From an uncultured Vibrio sp. (lineage in GTDB: Bacteria; Pseudomonadota; Gammaproteobacteria; Enterobacterales; Vibrionaceae), in assembly GCF_963675395.1 (NCBI RefSeq), contig NZ_OY776223.1:930001-994000 (forward strand): a DNA stretch of 64,000 nt, given 5' to 3'. A model generated the notes under the pieces. The model did not search any database, was not told where the DNA came from, and was given only the letters and a program-made list of their open reading frames with translations. Below are positions 57,701 to 64,000 of the stretch, one piece after another; position 1 is the stretch's first letter; the number at the start of each line of letters is the position of its first letter. The position numbers were made by a program, and so were the translations under genes.

Positions 57701-58132
57701 GATATTGTAAGTATAGAAATGTGCACCGTCACTGACCCAGATATAATGCTCAGCAGCGCCAATTTTTCTGATTTGGGAACCGGGATTGAGGCTAAACACC
57801 AAACGCCTCTCTTGATTTGGATAGGTTCGGTAGACCTCATTTTCAACGAAAGTCCAAAACGCGCCTTTGTTGTAGGCGAGCTGTTTGGCTGGATTGCTTA
57901 AAAAACTGCCTGATTTAGGAAGTATATTCTGGCCATCATAGAATAAGACACGTCCATGAACATCGTGTATCCAGAGGCCACCTTGCTCGCCCAAATACAA
58001 ATTTTTTGCCGCAACAAAAGTCCCCTTAACCTGGGTAGGCAAAGGATAAAAAATGGCATTGGCTTTATTAAACGCAAATGCATGACATGAAATAACTGCT
58101 CCCACGAGTATGAGAGCCAGATAGCGTAGCAA
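54755..58132 (-). CDS. Membrane-anchored beta-propeller / kinase-like / AraC transcriptional regulator
   Basis: A 1125-residue chimeric regulator. It has a signal peptide (to about residue 20), about a dozen periplasmic two-component-propeller repeats (patterns like GGMWIATGQGIRYY and GALWFADDYKLYRRG), a Y_Y_Y domain near 650-720 and one transmembrane helix at about 728-751. A coiled coil and degenerate kinase core follow: His801 (VDHVAQSIKSSV) replaces the H-box, N-box-like Asn900/905 remain, and the G1 box reads FIDYGSQL. An AraC helix-turn-helix covers about 1020-1115. There is no receiver domain, unlike Bacteroides hybrid sensors. It probably signals directly from periplasm to DNA. Ligand and targets are unknown. 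Confidence 0.88.
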   Translation of the reverse strand: MLRYLALILVGAVISCHAFAFNKANAIFYPLPTQVKGTFVAAKNLYLGEQGGLWIHDVHGRVLFYDGQNILPKSGSFLSNPAKQLAYNKGAFWTFVENEVYRTYPNQERRLVFSLNPGSQIRKIGAAEHYIWVSDGAHFYTYNIETSELKTFSLLQLYQHSNNSYVYINDAIFIESKWALATTSGFYLSKGSSFDHVVESGQNYIEKIYFSPARREILVGTLRGALIFNINEPDKQVNQVGGSHVLTFAETNHEYWVGTEHGLYLYSFLTGEVTEVESASFLELELDSNKIFSLLSDNMGGMWIATGQGIRYYSMFSKKFERITFSSYDSQTLSGRIRKIVTGPDGALWFADDYKLYRRGLHGNEIILESRAPINDLVFQEGMLWLATSAGLDVFELDGLKAVTFPYLQVMAGHAVEHLAVDGASRLWVASGYQLYNVDIANQRVRNLGSEWLVGQHLPAKITSLHDTEDRLLIGTDHGVYEYDNEQIRFKRFSEKFGESLDIITAVDGNRWFASSYGLFKTVDVRDSKQVVELSVSNARPACMIGDAQGVWLASSVGLSFYNLSGELVKHFSSSSGLINNEFLPGICTDIQGEEGGDSELVLGSKYGLVKAKASTLLVSNAPESTFIVSQVVHENEVIQVGSANLDGVQLPYGSSLSFRFGTMPRPDSQNLYYRLSEGEPWQTLEGGQLTLEHLNSGEYHLQVSSQSQVSAGLIGLESRFKVEQPWYLSSLAMFGFLASTLIIMGLLTYWRSRYMVQVNRALAAQVTLKTNQLRHQSRVLLASNQQLRKQIQVRNLLVDHVAQSIKSSVGYLASKFPQVIDAPTQDHFAKVYWQLSELRSVPDDSRGGSQNYNLSQITQSVVDVWKEDFAKAGILVELVDEGKSSRIALESFNLDVIFNTVFANIIKRSYRGQTIKIVLSEGNELVWLNFIDYGSQLTDKLSLGRGTNGNPNELGMDTVSQLVSESGGHFAVFSSDAQSKIEITWPVAQELSRVEDVLSEFEPEKEIENLVSPEDEWLQKVYQLVAEHYHDAEFGTASAAKMLFMSERSLQRRFKSASSRTLKDYLTEVRLETACEQLLAGEKISEVAFNCGFNDPSYFSQKFRLYFGLPPSKFALTQENQDAS

Positions 58133-58332
58133 GACGAAACCTTTAATATCTAAATTTATACCAACTCGGAATGCTTCATGTCTTTCTTAACATGGTTATT
58201 TCGGGTCGCTAATTATTAGATAATAATATCTCAATTGGCGTTAGAGAAAAGGATCGCCTCACCAAAGGTTGCAATTCTTATTACCAGATCACGTAAAAAA
58301 GAAAATTTCGGCAAAGAATAACAACCCCATAA

Positions 58333-59214
58333 CTATTTTTTGCTCAAACACTGTTCGAAACTATCTGCCATACCAGACAGGAGGGTGAAGTAACTCCCAG
58401 GTTGAGCTTCAATGGCGCTTCCTAATGGATCCAGTTCACCTTTAGCCACGTTACTTCCGCGCGTAACGCTTTCAACTACCGCAGGTGTAAATTGCGGTTC
58501 AGAGAACACACAGACAACCTCTCCAGAGCTGATTTTTTTACGAATATCAATCAATGTTTTTGCTCCAGGCTTGCGCTCTGGACTCACAGTAAAGACACCA
58601 AGTTGATTAAGTTGATAACGCTCTTCAAAATAACCGTAAGCATCATGAAATACGTAGTAACCCTTATCTTTTACTGCAGCGAGTTTGTGCTTAATTTCAT
58701 TATCTGTAACCACTAATTTCGCTTCAAATAGGGAAAGGTTCTCCATGTACTGACTTGCATTAGCAGAATCAACTTCGATAAGCTTATCCGTCAGTGCTTC
58801 AGCCACTTGTTTAACTGGCTCGACGCCAAGCCAAAAGTGGGGATCATGAGAGCCATGATCATGCCCATCATGTTTATGACTGTGCTCACTATCGAACTCT
58901 CGTAGTGCTAAGTTAGGGATATGACTGATCGTTACAGTATTTGCTTTATCGGCTACAACTTTCTCAAGAAAAGGTTCTAAGTCATGTCCGTACCAAATAA
59001 CCAGATCTGCTGAAGCGACTTTCTTCACGTCTGAAGGGCGTAAAGCATAATCATGCGGGGAGGTATTTGATTTCAATAATACCTCTGGTTTAGTAACACC
59101 TTGGGTAAGCTCTGTCACTAGTAGTTGGATAGGTTTTATACTGGTAAGTACGGTTACCGCTTGCGCAGGTAACGTAAGTATTGCCGAAGCAACAAGAATT
59201 AAGGCTCTTTTCAT
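58333..59214 (-). CDS. znuA: Zinc ABC transporter substrate-binding protein ZnuA
   Basis: A 293-residue periplasmic zinc-binding protein of the cluster A-I family. It has a signal peptide (MKRALILVASAILTLPAQA) and the His-rich loop HSHKHDGHDHGSHDPHFW typical of ZnuA. Zinc-ligand histidines lie in NTSPHDYALRPSD, DPHFWLGV and YYVFHDAYGYFE. The frame extends 11 codons upstream through the edge of the operator; MKRALIL starts the signal peptide. It is divergent from znuCB across a shared Zur box. Confidence 0.95.
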   Translation of the reverse strand: MKRALILVASAILTLPAQAVTVLTSIKPIQLLVTELTQGVTKPEVLLKSNTSPHDYALRPSDVKKVASADLVIWYGHDLEPFLEKVVADKANTVTISHIPNLALREFDSEHSHKHDGHDHGSHDPHFWLGVEPVKQVAEALTDKLIEVDSANASQYMENLSLFEAKLVVTDNEIKHKLAAVKDKGYYVFHDAYGYFEERYQLNQLGVFTVSPERKPGAKTLIDIRKKISSGEVVCVFSEPQFTPAVVESVTRGSNVAKGELDPLGSAIEAQPGSYFTLLSGMADSFEQCLSKK

Positions 59215-59248
59215 AGTTTTACTTGGGATATCGAGTGGAAAGTGCAAT

Positions 59249-59267
59249 AATGTTACATTATAACATT
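59249..59267. promoter_or_regulatory. Zur box shared by znuA and znuCB
   Basis: AATGTTACATTATAACATT, a near-perfect dyad that fits the gammaproteobacterial Zur consensus (ATGTTATA/TATAACAT). It sits in the 78-base divergent gap, 35 bases from the znuA start and 26 from znuC, where a repressor would block both promoters. Confidence 0.85.
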
Positions 59268-59292
59268 ATAGATTTGCAAACGAGTTTCATTC

Positions 59293-60081
59293 ATGTCTTC
59301 ATTAGTCCATCTGGAACACTTAAGTGTCGAGTTCAACGATCGCAGAGTTCTGGACAACATCAGCATGGAATTAACAAAGGGTAAAATAACGACCCTAATT
59401 GGTCCCAATGGTGCGGGAAAATCAACATTAGTAAAAGTCATTTTAGGGCTACAAAAGCCGACGAGTGGGAAATTAACCAAGAAAAAGAAACTAAAAATTG
59501 GTTACGTTCCGCAAAAATTGAAACTCAATGATTCCCTACCACTGAATGTTTCCCGCTTTTTAAATTTAGCAGGGAAGTACAGCAAGCAGGAGTGTATTGA
59601 CGCATTGAGACTTGTAGGAGCCGAGCACTTAATCAGAAGTAATATGCACAGCCTGTCTGGAGGTGAAAATCAACGAGTCCTCCTTGCCCGAGCTCTACTT
59701 CAGCGCCCTGAGCTTCTTGTCCTTGATGAGCCAGCCCAAGGTGTCGATATTCAGGGACAAATTGACCTGTATGACTTAATAGAGAGCATTCGTCACCGCT
59801 TTGACTGCGCGATTTTTATGGTCTCTCACGACTTGCATTTGGTGATGGCTAAAACGGATGATGTAATTTGTTTACAACATCATGTTTGCTGCTCAGGTTC
59901 ACCCGCGACAATTACTAAACACCCTTCATATATCGCATTGTTTGGTACTGCTGCTCGTGAGTCTTTAGCATTTTATCATCATGATCACAATCATCATCAC
60001 CACGACTTAGCTGGTTCACCTGTTTCCGGTGACGCCGATTCATGTTCAATTTACTCGCACGGGCACCACCATCATGATTGA
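59293..60081 (+). CDS. znuC: Zinc ABC transporter ATP-binding protein ZnuC
   Basis: A 262-residue ATPase with Walker A GPNGAGKST, signature LSGGENQRVLLARALLQRP, Walker B LLVLDEPAQGVD and H-loop MVSHDLH. The C-terminal 35 residues are unusually His-rich (YHHDHNHHHHD and HGHHHHD) and may bind zinc in the cytoplasm. The last eight bases overlap the znuB start. Confidence 0.95.
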   Translation: MSSLVHLEHLSVEFNDRRVLDNISMELTKGKITTLIGPNGAGKSTLVKVILGLQKPTSGKLTKKKKLKIGYVPQKLKLNDSLPLNVSRFLNLAGKYSKQECIDALRLVGAEHLIRSNMHSLSGGENQRVLLARALLQRPELLVLDEPAQGVDIQGQIDLYDLIESIRHRFDCAIFMVSHDLHLVMAKTDDVICLQHHVCCSGSPATITKHPSYIALFGTAARESLAFYHHDHNHHHHDLAGSPVSGDADSCSIYSHGHHHHD

Positions 60082-60859
60082 GTTTTTATTACCTTCAATT
60101 CTGGCTGGCATCGGTATTGCTGTTATCGCTGGACCGCTTGGTTCTTTTGTCGTCTGGCGCAAAATGGCTTACTTTGGAGACACGCTCGCTCACGCTTCAC
60201 TAATGGGATTAGCACTTGGCTTCTTACTCAATATAAACCTTTATCTTGCTCTAGTTGTTTGTTGCTTGGCACTGGCTGCTATACTTGTGACTTTGCAAAA
60301 ACAGCAGTTAGTCGCAACCGATACTTTACTCGGTATTTTGGCGCATAGTGCTCTATCGATAGGCTTAGTGTCTGTTAGCTTTTTAGACAATGTTCGTGTC
60401 GATTTAATGAGCTACTTATTTGGTGACTTACTTGCTGTGTCTCCACAAGATTTAATGTTCATTTATGCTGGTGTAGTAGCCGTAAGTGTTTGTTTATACA
60501 TTTTCTGGCGGCCACTGCTTTCGAGCACAGTCAGTGAGGAGCTGGCTGAGGTAGAAGGCGTAAATACGGATTTAATTCGCATGGTACTGATGCTAATGGT
60601 AGGCATCGTTATTGCGGTAGGCATGAAGTTTGTCGGCGCTCTGATCATGACTTCCCTTCTGATTATTCCTGCAGCCACTGCACGAAAAGTGTCTTCTTCT
60701 CCAGAGCAAATGGCACTGTTTGCCTCCGTTATCGGCTCTGTGGCAGTCCTGATGGGATTGAGTCTTTCATGGCACTTTGATACCCCTGCGGGACCCTCGG
60801 TTGTCATTTGTGCAACCATGCTATTTATGATCAGTCAACTTATTCACCGCAAAGCGTAG
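60074..60859 (+). CDS. znuB: Zinc ABC transporter permease ZnuB
   Basis: A 261-residue inner-membrane permease of the ABC-3 family with about eight helices. Family segments are LGSFVVWRKMAYFGDTLAHASLMG, EELAEVEGVNTD and GALIMTSLLIIPAATAR. The start ATG is inside the His-codon end of znuC (ATGATTGA overlap); an upstream ATG 15 codons earlier would give an out-of-family extension. Confidence 0.95.
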   Translation: MIEFLLPSILAGIGIAVIAGPLGSFVVWRKMAYFGDTLAHASLMGLALGFLLNINLYLALVVCCLALAAILVTLQKQQLVATDTLLGILAHSALSIGLVSVSFLDNVRVDLMSYLFGDLLAVSPQDLMFIYAGVVAVSVCLYIFWRPLLSSTVSEELAEVEGVNTDLIRMVLMLMVGIVIAVGMKFVGALIMTSLLIIPAATARKVSSSPEQMALFASVIGSVAVLMGLSLSWHFDTPAGPSVVICATMLFMISQLIHRKA

Positions 60860-60881
60860 GGCACGATACTGCAAACAAAAG

Positions 60882-60913
60882 AAAAGCCTGCGAGTTCAAA
60901 TTCGCAGGCTTTT
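60882..60913. terminator. Bidirectional terminator between znuB and sucD
   Basis: AAAAGCCTGCGA pairs with TCGCAGGCTTTT around an A/T-rich loop, a 12-base perfect stem. It serves the converging znuCB and suc transcripts. Confidence 0.9.
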
Positions 60914-60951
60914 ACGTATTTATTTAGTATGCACTTGGCTTGATGGGTGTA

Positions 60952-61824
60952 TTACCAACCCGTTACTTCACGTAGACCTTGGCCAATCTCAGCTAGAGAT
61001 TTAACTGTCTTAACGCCAGCCGCTTCTAGTGCAGCAAATTTGTCTTCAGCAGTACCTTTACCACCAGAGATAATCGCACCAGCGTGACCCATACGCTTAC
61101 CTGGAGGCGCAGTTACACCAGCGATGTAAGAAACAACCGGCTTAGTCACGTTCTCTTTAATGAACGCCGCTGCTTCTTCTTCTGCTGTACCACCGATTTC
61201 ACCGATCATTACGATCGCTTCAGTTTCTGGGTCTTCTTGGAACAGTTTTAGGATATCAATGAAGTTTGAACCTGGGATTGGGTCACCACCGATACCAACA
61301 CAAGTAGACTGACCGAAGCCTTCGTCTGTAGTCTGCTTAACCGCTTCGTAAGTTAGAGTACCGCTGCGAGATACGATACCTACTTTACCTTTCTTGTGGA
61401 TGTGACCAGGCATGATACCGATCTTACACTCATCAGGAGTGATAACACCCGGACAGTTAGGACCGATCATGCGAACGCCAGTTTCTTCTAGCTTCACTTT
61501 TACGTCGATCATATCTGTTGTAGGGATACCTTCCGTGATGGTTACGATTAGCTCGATACCTGCGTCAATCGCTTCTAGGATCGCATCTTTACAGAAAGGT
61601 GCTGGTACGTAGATAACTGTCGCTGTTGCGCCAGTTGCTTCTACTGCTTCACGAACTGTGTTGAATACTGGCAGACCTAAGTGAGTTTGGCCGCCTTTAC
61701 CCGGAGACACACCACCAACCATTTGCGTACCGTATGCGATAGCTTGCTCTGAGTGGAAAGTACCTTGACCACCAGTGAAACCCTGACAGATTACTTTAGT
61801 GTCTTTGTTAATTAATACAGACAT
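60952..61824 (-). CDS. sucD: Succinyl-CoA synthetase alpha subunit
   Basis: A 290-residue TCA-cycle enzyme subunit that, with SucC, converts succinyl-CoA to succinate with substrate-level ATP/GTP formation. The CoA-binding Rossmann motif is [15 protein letters not shown]. The phosphorylated active-site His lies in [14 protein letters not shown]. Its start overlaps the sucC stop by one base. Confidence 0.97.
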   Translation of the reverse strand: MSVLINKDTKVICQGFTGGQGTFHSEQAIAYGTQMVGGVSPGKGGQTHLGLPVFNTVREAVEATGATATVIYVPAPFCKDAILEAIDAGIELIVTITEGIPTTDMIDVKVKLEETGVRMIGPNCPGVITPDECKIGIMPGHIHKKGKVGIVSRSGTLTYEAVKQTTDEGFGQSTCVGIGGDPIPGSNFIDILKLFQEDPETEAIVMIGEIGGTAEEEAAAFIKENVTKPVVSYIAGVTAPPGKRMGHAGAIISGGKGTAEDKFAALEAAGVKTVKSLAEIGQGLREVTGW

Positions 61825-62990
61825 TATTTAGCCTCCGCAGCAGCAACAACTTTCTGAGCAGCATCTGTTAGCGACTCAGCAGCAATGATATCAACATCAG
61901 AATTAGCAAGAACTTCGCGACCTAGGTCTGCGTTAGTACCTTCTAGACGAACAACAACTGGTACGTTTACACCTACCTCTTTAACCGCACCAATAATACC
62001 TTCTGCGATCATGTCACAACGCACGATACCGCCGAAGATGTTTACGAGTACTGCTTTCACATTGTCATCAGATAGGATGATCTTGAATGCTTCTGCAACA
62101 CGTTCTTTCGTTGCACCGCCACCTACGTCTAGGAAGTTAGCAGGTTTGCCGCCATGTAGGTTTACGATATCCATCGTACCCATTGCTAGGCCTGCACCGT
62201 TAACCATACAGCCAACGTTACCGTCTAGTGCTACGTAGTTCAGTTCCCACTGAGCTGCGTGTGCTTCACGCTCATCTTCTTGTGATGGATCGTGCATTTC
62301 ACGAAGCTTAGGCTGACGGTAAAGTGCGTTCGAGTCGATGTTGATCTTACCATCAAGACACAGCAGGTTACCTTCGCCAGTAACCACAAGCGGGTTAATC
62401 TCAAGTAGAGCAAGGTCGTACTGGGCGAACATCGTGCCAAGACCCATAAAGATCTTAACGAATTGTTTAATTTGGTCACCTTCAAGACCAAGTTTGAACG
62501 CAAGCTCACGACCTTGGTAAGCCTGAGGGCCTACTAGTGGATCGATGGCTGCTTTGTGGATTAGCTCCGGAGTTTCTTCCGCAACTTTTTCAATTTCCAC
62601 ACCACCTTCAGTAGAAGCCATGAAAACGATCTTACGACTAGCACGGTCAACGACCGCACCTAGGTATAGTTCGTTTGCAATGTTTGACGCTTCTTCAACA
62701 AGGATTTTTGTTACAGGCTGACCATTTGCATCTGTTTGGTAAGTTACTAGGTTCTGACCTAGCCACTTTTGCGCAAACTCTTTTACGCCATCTTTGGTAT
62801 CGTGTAGCTCTACGCCGCCCGCTTTACCGCGGCCACCAGCGTGAACCTGACACTTAACGACTTTCTTAGCTGTACTGATACGGCCTGCTGCTTCAAAAGC
62901 TTCTTGTGGTGTATCACACGCATAGCCTTCTGGCACAGGTAAACCGAATTCTGCAAACAGCTGTTTGGCTTGGTATTCATGCAAATTCAT
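61824..62990 (-). CDS. sucC: Succinyl-CoA synthetase beta subunit
   Basis: A 388-residue ATP-grasp subunit, identical in length to E. coli SucC. The N-terminus is [22 protein letters not shown]. The nucleotide-binding [15 protein letters not shown] and the C-terminal [15 protein letters not shown] segments are present. The frame continues nine codons upstream, but MNLHEYQ is the family start. It follows sucB after a gap of about 190 bases. Confidence 0.97.
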   Translation of the reverse strand: MNLHEYQAKQLFAEFGLPVPEGYACDTPQEAFEAAGRISTAKKVVKCQVHAGGRGKAGGVELHDTKDGVKEFAQKWLGQNLVTYQTDANGQPVTKILVEEASNIANELYLGAVVDRASRKIVFMASTEGGVEIEKVAEETPELIHKAAIDPLVGPQAYQGRELAFKLGLEGDQIKQFVKIFMGLGTMFAQYDLALLEINPLVVTGEGNLLCLDGKINIDSNALYRQPKLREMHDPSQEDEREAHAAQWELNYVALDGNVGCMVNGAGLAMGTMDIVNLHGGKPANFLDVGGGATKERVAEAFKIILSDDNVKAVLVNIFGGIVRCDMIAEGIIGAVKEVGVNVPVVVRLEGTNADLGREVLANSDVDIIAAESLTDAAQKVVAAAEAK

Positions 62991-63184
62991 TTCGATATTC
63001 CGTTTGTTTTTTCCCAAAGGGATTTATTATTTCCATAACGCCGCAGTCTTGGCTGCTTGTACGTCTGTAGGGTCTTCTCAAATAAATCACTGCGTGATTC
63101 AGATGAAGGCCAGACGTCGAGCTAGTCTAGCCATTGTAATTTTGAACGTCTAGCCACCCAAGGCAACTAGACGTTTTAGCGATA

Positions 63185-64000
63185 TTAAACGTCTAATAGG
63201 AGACGTGCTGGATCTTCTAGCAGCTCTTTAATGGTTACTAGGAAGCCAACAGACTCACGGCCATCGATTAAACGGTGATCGTAAGATAACGCTAGGTACA
63301 TCATTGGCAGGATTTCAACCTTGCCGTCCACCGCCATTGGACGCTCTTGGATTTTGTGCATACCCAAGATAGCCGCTTGTGGTGGGTTAATGATTGGCGT
63401 GGACATCAGAGAGCCGAATACACCACCGTTCGTGATAGTGAAGTTACCGCCCATTAGCTCATCAACAGTTAGCTTGCCGTCACGGCCTTTAATCGCTAAC
63501 TCTTTGATGCCTTTTTCGATGTCAGCGAAACCTAGCGTGTCACAGTCTTTTAGAACTGGGGTTACTAGACCACGTGGCGTTGATACCGCCATGCTGATGT
63601 CGAAATAGTTGTGGTAAACGATATCATCGCCATCGATAGAAGCATTCACTTCTGGGTAGCGTTTCAATGCTTCCGTTACCGCTTTCACGTAGAAAGACAT
63701 GAAGCCAAGACGCGTGTCGTGACGCTTCTCGAACTGGTCTTTATACTGCTTACGAAGATCCATGATTGGTTTCATGTTGACTTCGTTAAACGTCGTTAGC
63801 ATCGCTGTGCTGTTTTTCGCTTCTAGAAGACGGTTAGCAACTGTCTTACGTAGGCGAGTCATCGGTACGCGTTTTTCACTACGTGCCGCTGCAGGAGCTT
63901 CAACTACTGGCGCTTCAGCTTGTGTTGCAGCTTTTGCGTTTGCTAGGTGCGCTTCAATGTCTTCACGAGTGATACGACCGCCAACACCAGTGCCTTTCAC
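63185..64000 (-). CDS. sucB: Dihydrolipoamide succinyltransferase (E2), partial
   Basis: The C-terminal 271 residues of the E2 subunit of 2-oxoglutarate dehydrogenase; the lipoyl domain lies beyond the window. The end of the peripheral-subunit-binding domain ([17 protein letters not shown]) is followed by an Ala/Pro linker and the catalytic domain with the active-site His in [18 protein letters not shown] at the C-terminus is typical. It leads into sucCD on the same strand. Confidence 0.95.
   Translation of the reverse strand: MKGTGVGGRITREDIEAHLANAKAATQAEAPVVEAPAAARSEKRVPMTRLRKTVANRLLEAKNSTAMLTTFNEVNMKPIMDLRKQYKDQFEKRHDTRLGFMSFYVKAVTEALKRYPEVNASIDGDDIVYHNYFDISMAVSTPRGLVTPVLKDCDTLGFADIEKGIKELAIKGRDGKLTVDELMGGNFTITNGGVFGSLMSTPIINPPQAAILGMHKIQERPMAVDGKVEILPMMYLALSYDHRLIDGRESVGFLVTIKELLEDPARLLLDV

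Overview
The window is a chromosomal segment of a Vibrio species (gammaproteobacterium, moderate GC, gene-dense). This rests on gene content and order: comEA-ppiD-hupB-lon-clpX-clpP-tig followed by the dctBD/dctPQM C4-dicarboxylate block, a KtrAB potassium system, a trypsin-like protease with a GlyGly-CTERM tail, and the minCDE-rnd-fadD-slp-tsaB-yoaA cluster. The species cannot be named from sequence alone. Most of the window is ordinary core genome. No prophage, CRISPR array, rRNA operon or intact insertion sequence was seen.

Layout. 1-8.9 kb: protein quality control on the minus strand (PpiD, HU-beta, Lon, ClpX, ClpP, trigger factor), with a sigma32-like promoter at lon. 9.4-16.2 kb: the DctB/DctD two-component pair on the plus strand runs tail-to-tail into a DctPQM TRAP transporter on the minus strand. 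A sigma54 promoter and two phased operator-like repeats lie upstream of dctP. 16.3-22.8 kb: a sugar ABC transporter arranged like Pseudomonas gtsABCD (glucose), with a GtrS/GltR-like two-component pair and a perfect palindrome between the two blocks. 23-29.7 kb: SelO, KtrB/KtrA, an RhlE-type helicase and a DUF21/CBS membrane protein. 29.7-37 kb: a short gene remnant, tRNA-Arg(UCU), folD, nupC, a LysR regulator, mltB, ycgL and minCDE.

37-48.5 kb: rnd, fadD, an alpha/beta hydrolase, an Slp lipoprotein, a small unknown protein, tsaB, yoaA, purU, the secreted protease with a downstream lipoprotein, and yecM. 48.7-53.8 kb: argS, a HIT protein and feoABC (ferrous iron uptake). 53.8-54.75 kb is the only long gene-free stretch. 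It holds a strong candidate structured small RNA (about 54119-54243) and about 500 bases of unrecognised, possibly decayed sequence. 54.8-58.1 kb: a 1125-residue membrane-anchored regulator joining a beta-propeller sensor, a degenerate histidine-kinase core and an AraC DNA-binding domain. 58.3-60.9 kb: znuA and znuCB, divergent around a Zur box. 61-64 kb: sucD, sucC and the 3' part of sucB.

The items most worth a second look are the candidate small RNA, the chimeric AraC regulator, the palindrome with 11-bp-spaced half-sites ahead of the glucose-type ABC operon, and the sigma54/DctD control region of dctPQM. All regulatory sites and the RNA are predictions from sequence pattern only.
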